DNA from: Torreya grandis
Lineage: Eukaryota; Streptophyta; Pinopsida; Cupressales; Taxaceae
DNA: 64,000 bases
NCBI GenBank assembly: GCA_037957365.1
Contig: JARHVA010000081.1
Coordinates: 5,592,001-5,656,000, forward strand
Direction: 5' to 3'
Both the position numbers and the translations under genes were made by a program. Of this stretch, positions 59,930 to 64,000 are shown piece after piece. The notes under the pieces are model-generated. The model had not been told where the DNA came from. It saw only the letters and a list, made by a program, of their open reading frames with translations, and did no database searches. The first letter of the stretch is position 1; each line of letters starts with the position of its first letter.

Positions 59930-61290
59930 ATGGAAAACGTGAAGAAGATACCCTCTTCTAAAAATGGGGGAAAACAATCATTCAGGGATGCACTTTATGG
60001 CCCCTCTTCTTCAAATACGACCACAAGGAATTTTCAAAAACAACCACTACGTATGCCTAAATTTGATCCAAGAAAGAATGATAAAGGATGTTTATGAGTG
60101 ACTAATAGTGTCCTAGTCATTCAAATCAAAAAGGAGGATGTGCAAGATAATATTCATAAATTAGAGAATCGAGGATTGATTATCAGAATTTCTTGGGTTT
60201 CACCCACCATTGTCAAGTCTCAAAGATTGGGAAAAGAAAACATGGCAAACTAAAGGTGAGATTACTTTTTTTGTGTGCCCTAGTGGCTATTTTCTTATGG
60301 TTTTTACTTTAGAAATTGACAGGGAATATGTGTTCCAAGGAAGACCGTGGTTTATGGGCCATGCAGGTTTATTTATGAAACCTTGCCACCCAATGTTCAA
60401 ACTAGAGGAAGAGTTACCTTCAGTAGCACCTGTTTAGGTGATAGTGTATGGTCTGCCAGCAGAATACTGGAATCAAACTATTCTTATGGCTATTTGTAAT
60501 ACTTTACACAAATTTATGATGATAGCCGATGCTACGATCTAGTTGGAACAGATGATCTATGATAGGATCTGTATTATCATGAATCTAAATAATCAATTAC
60601 TAGTAAAAATTTCTCTAGAGATTGAAGCTGATAAATGGGAATAAATGGTGGATTATGAGAATGTACCCTTCTGATGCTGACTCTGTCATGCATACAGACA
60701 TTTAGTGAAAGATTGCATGGATAAAGTGTTAAAATTAAAGGAAGGGGAAAAAATAAAGATGGATTTGTTATTTCAAAGAAGAAGTAAGTCACAAAACAAT
60801 CTGATAAGGAACATGTTGGAATCAACAATTCAAATAGATATGCTAGTCTTCAAGTGGAACATGAAGAAGAAAAAGTGGATGATTTGATGGACTCACAAGT
60901 TCTAGAAATACAGCTAGACAAACCACCAACAACAATAGCGACATCATAAATAATGGATATTCAACATCAAATGGTAATCTCTCAGGCCAATCCTAATAAT
61001 GCATGCCCAACTAGAACTAAAAAGTTATAAAAAAACTAAGTTAAATGACAAGTTTCAAGAACAGTATCAAGACTTGAAAGAAATGGAGAACCTAGGAAAG
61101 GCTTTAATAATTGAGGAGAATAATAAATCATATCAGGAATATCATTCTTTTGGGATGGAGTAGGAACAACACAAGAAATTCAAAGTAGATGCCAATATAA
61201 AAATGGGAAGGATATCCAACCAGCTTAAACTTCAACAGGAAGGACAAAAGCTGAGTGATTCTGAAACAATTAGGGATCTATCTCATTATA
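59930..61290 (+). pseudogene. LINE ORF1 (second LINE)
   Basis: ATG at 59930 (MENVKKIPSSK), with SFRDALYGPSSS, then a stop at 60098. DUF4283 follows in 60210-60437: GEITFFVCPSGYFLMVFTLE, QGRPWFMGHAGLFMKPCHP, SVAPV-stop-VIVYGLPAEYW (Trp lost). The CCHC knuckle lies at 60675-60716 as C-stop-LCHAYRHLVKDC: the C-x2-C-x4-H-x4-C spacing is kept although one codon inside is now TGA. The tail to about 61290 is Lys/Glu/Gln-rich. Confidence 0.8.
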
Positions 61291-61346
61291 TGCAGAAGCA
61301 TTCTAAATGAATATTATCACATGGAATGTTAGAGGTTTGAAGGGTT

Positions 61347-61457
61347 ATAGGTTTTGGAGATACAACAAAATAAAAAGAGAAAATAAGAAGAGAGTTGGAA
61401 AAGATTAATTAGGTACCCTTGAAGCATTCTTATTTTCTCTTTTTATTTTGTTGTATC
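61347..61457 (+). repeat. 111 bp foldback insertion copied from downstream in the same LINE
   Basis: 61347-61416 is identical over 70 bp to 62293-62362, which is the native ORF2 position. 61427-61457 is the exact 31 bp reverse complement of 61359-61389. The insert therefore holds one direct and one inverted copy of the same source, separated by a 37-base spacer, and it interrupts the endonuclease between WNVRGLKG and the QETK motif. Confidence 0.93.
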
Positions 61458-62292
61458 AAGAGATTAAAATAATGATAACACAAAAACAACCATCAATGGT
61501 CAATATACAGGAAACAAAAGCATCCATTCACCTCATGTCCACTATGGTTGAGAATATGTGGCCCAGGTCGTAACATATCTCTATTAAATATTCTGGGGCT
61601 TCTGGAGGCCAAGTTACTCTTTGGGATCCAAGGTTAATTTCTGTTCTCAACTCATGTGCTTTGAAAGGTATGATCTGTTTACATGTTCTCAATAAAGAGG
61701 AAAATCAACAGTTCTTATTTTGTAATGTATATGCTCCTACCTCTATAGAAGAAAAGAGACAACAGAGAAAAGGTATGTATTATATAATTTGGATTTCCCT
61801 TCATTTAAAACTCATTTTAGGAGGAGATTTTAATACTATACTAAACCTGTCTGAAAAACAAGGGGGTAAGACTCACCTAGATGCTAGTTTAAATGAGTTA
61901 AATCAGTTTATTCAGTCTCGCAATTTATAGTTGATGTGCCTACTAAAAATGGGACAATGACATGGTTCACTAGAAGAAAAAAACACCATTATATTCATGA
62001 AAGGCTTAACCATTTTCTTATTTCAGAAGAATGGTGGCTCACAGGAGATGCTCCTAAAGCTTGGATTCTTGATAACAGTCGTTCTGACCATTGGCAGATA
62101 TGTCTACAAATAGGAAAAACTCTTCATGTCAAAACTCCTTTCAGTTTCCAGTTAATGTGGCTTCATCATGATGATATCAATGATCTTGTAAAGAAATGGT
62201 GGATGGAAGGAAGCCCTTGGTACGGGACAAATATGTTCAAATTTGTCAAAAAGCTGGAATATCTCAAGGTCAAACTTAAGAACTAGAATTGG

Positions 62293-62362
62293 ATAGGTTT
62301 TGGAGATACAACAAAATAAAAAGAGAAAATAAGAAGAGAGTTGGAAAAGATTAATTAGGTAC
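62293..62362 (+). repeat. Source copy of the foldback insertion
   Basis: This 70 bp lies at the expected point of ORF2 (translation DTTK-stop-KEKIRRELEKIN, a normal helical linker after the endonuclease), so it is the donor and the 61347 copy the recipient. Confidence 0.85.
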
Positions 62363-63395
62363 ACCATACTACAGGTATTCCTAAGGATCATTTTAGGAAG
62401 GGATGCAGTCTTAGGGAAGAACTAAATGAATGGGAAATTCATGAAGAAATTATGTGCAAACAAAAGTCTAGAATTCAGTGGCTAAAGGAAGGTGACAAAA
62501 ACACATCATTATTTCATAAGACATTATTGTCTAGAAGAGCACATAATTATTTTCATTTTTTATCACGAGAAGGCGGGGCTATAGAATCTTCACTAAAAGG
62601 TTTGCAACATGTAGCTTGTTAGTACTTTCAAGAATTATTTTTGGCACAGTCTCTGGACATGATAGCACAACATAAGCTCTTAGATCTGCTCCCTAAACAA
62701 ATTAACTAGCATGATAATGAGAAGCTTACCCAACCAGTTATGAAAGAGGAGCTTCAGAAGATTGTATTTAGCATGCAAAAAGGAAAAAAAATGGGGTCAG
62801 ATGGATTTCTGATTGAATTCTTTCAAACCTTTTGGGAAATAATAAAATTTGATTTATTACAGGTGGTGGAAGAGATGAGAATATCTAAGACCATTCTGAA
62901 ATAGTTGAATAAAACATTTATAACTCTCATATCGAAAGCTAGAGAAATTGAAGATATATCTGGTTCATGCCCTATAGCACTTTGCAATGTCGTATATAAG
63001 ATAATAACAAAAACTATAGTAGAGAGACTAAAACCTCTGCTGACTAAAATTATCTCACCTGAACAAGGTGAATTTGTGCCAGGGAGACATATTCATGATG
63101 AAATTGTGCTTGCTCAGGGAATTTTACATTCAATGGAAATTCAGAAAAAGTCAACAATGTTCATCAGGGTGGATTTTTCTAAAGCGTGTGATCAGGTGGA
63201 TTGGACTTTCCTTAGTAAAGTCTTGGAGCATTTTGGTTTCTCCCCTAATTGGATTCAATGGGTCACATCATGCTTTTCCACAGTCTCTTTTACTGTTTTA
63301 CTTAATGGTTCACCCTCAGAATTCTTTAGGGCATCAAGAGTAATAAGTCAAGGTGATCCATTATCCCCTTTCTTATTTATCATACTAGCTGAATG

Positions 63396-63785
63396 TCAAA
63401 GCGAAGGTCAAGGAAGATAATGATAGGTTGCCACGTAGATAAAGAAGTTTGTTAGTGAGAATCAATAGACCAAATGGCTTGCTAAGTCACCATAAGAGCC
63501 CTAGGAACCAATGTTACATGTTTGCTTTTGGTTCTGGTGTGGGTTCAAAGAACCCGATTCACCGATACGACATTTTTTTTCTCCCCTGGGTTTGTTATTG
63601 GGCTCATCCGTAAAAAAATATATATAAAAAAATAAAAAATTATAAAAGTTATACCCTAATACATAAGAAATTAGTGCCATTGTCATTAACCACATACTCA
63701 TAGTATGCATTTTGATAATCATTAAATTACATGGATACAAAGATTTTTTTGGGGCCTAGACTCATTTTTGGATACGGCCATACAA
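63396..63785. other. Sequence after the LINE breakpoint, no supported feature
   Basis: A switch away from LINE sequence occurs near 63395. What follows (tgccacgtagataaagaagt and onward) shows no domain. A short run gttcaaagaacccgattcac near 63542 is not matched elsewhere in the window. Confidence 0.4.
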
Positions 63786-63790
63786 ATATA

Positions 63791-64000
63791 TAAGCTTTAT
63801 ATTTATTACTCATAAATTTTTTTAAAATATAATTTTTTTAATTATATAAATTTAATATATAATGTGATTAATTTTACTTATATGACTATATTTTGTATAT
63901 TTTTAATTATATATATATATATATATATAAGCTTTAAATTTATTATTCATAATTTTTTTTAAAATATAATTATTTTAATTATATAAATTTAATATATATG
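63791..64000. repeat. 137 bp tandem duplication around a (TA)n run, cut by the window end
   Basis: taagctttatatttattact at 63791 recurs as taagctttaaatttattatt at 63928, followed by the same ttaaaatataattatttt-type and tatataaatttaatatat phrases. A (TA)n tract of about 22 bases at 63906-63928 separates the copies. The second copy runs to the window edge. Confidence 0.8.

Larger units (their letters stand above)
59774..63395 (+). mobile_element. Second L1-type LINE, broken inside the RT
   Basis: Plant L1-type LINE with a possible 5' UTR (ctcgaccttcgggggttgcg at about 59810), ORF1 from 59930, and ORF2 from 61307 to about 63395. Homology ends just after QGDPLSPFLFIILAE, before the catalytic FxDD. 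The 3' half (rest of RT, zinc-binding region, RNase H, A-tail) is missing. It is diverged from the 29.7 kb LINE and belongs to another family. No target duplication could be found. Confidence 0.85.
61307..63395 (+). pseudogene. LINE ORF2 (second LINE), 3' truncated
   Basis: ATG at 61307: MNIITWNVRGLKG. A foreign 111 bp insertion follows (61347-61457), then VNIQETKAS, GASGGQVTLWDP, CNVYAPT, LGGDFNTILN (61820s), a frame change near 61930, and SDHWQI (about 62085), completing the endonuclease. The linker has WLKEGDKNTSLFHK. The RT begins at about 62740: KKMGSDGFLIEFFQ, PIALCNVVYKII, IRVDFSKACDQVDW (63160s), VISQGDPLSPFLFIILAE. The usual LRQGDP is ISQGDP here. The catalytic FxDD is absent because the homology stops at about 63395. 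Confidence 0.88.

Overview
This is an AT-rich window from a large, repeat-dominated land-plant nuclear genome. A gymnosperm is a plausible source, inferred only from transposon types, heavy nesting and lack of genes. I found no intact host gene, tRNA, rRNA, CRISPR array or bacterial-type signal. Nearly everything recognisable is decayed retrotransposon, and coding remnants carry many in-frame stops and frameshifts.

Layout. 1-4.86 kb: no gene seen. 4.86-5.6 kb: LINE ORF1 fragment (+). 5.6-9.5 kb: decayed Copia gag-pol (-) with a degenerate primer-binding site. 10.2-13.6 kb: unclassified gag-like reading region (+) with a 0.5 kb internal tandem duplication, then LTR-like sequence. 17.34-20.36 kb: complete non-autonomous LTR element (-) with two ~410 bp LTRs, a 5 bp target duplication AGGGA, a polypurine tract, a 34 bp x5 minisatellite and a captured histone H2B pseudogene. 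24.0-25.4 kb: relic resembling transposon-associated DUF7869 proteins. 25.4-27.85 kb: two tandem arrays, 135 bp and about 120 bp periods. 28.0-42.3 kb: three-level nest, where an old LINE is split by an LTR element (-, 29.3-41.5 kb) whose 3' LTR is split by a near full-length L1-type LINE (+, 29.68-35.55 kb) with a ~22 bp target duplication. 42.6-46.4 kb: a second, diverged copy of the unclassified gag-like region. 48.1-51.47 kb: Gypsy gag-pol fragment (+) with an RNase H-like domain before the RT. 51.47-54.84 kb: two related LTRs (-) with primer-binding sites, in a partial tandem arrangement. 55-58.2 kb: degenerate repeats and two tandem duplications. 59.77-63.4 kb: a second LINE (+) broken inside the RT, with a short templated-looking foldback insertion in its endonuclease region.

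No element looks able to move on its own. The LINEs would once have supplied endonuclease, RT and RNase H. The short LTR elements carry priming signals but little or no pol and would have depended on proteins from elsewhere. The most unusual items are the H2B pseudogene inside an LTR element, the 111 bp duplicated and inverted insertion in the 60 kb LINE, the strong bias to TAG among inactivating stops (suggesting CHG-methylation-linked decay), and the two-copy unclassified gag-like family.
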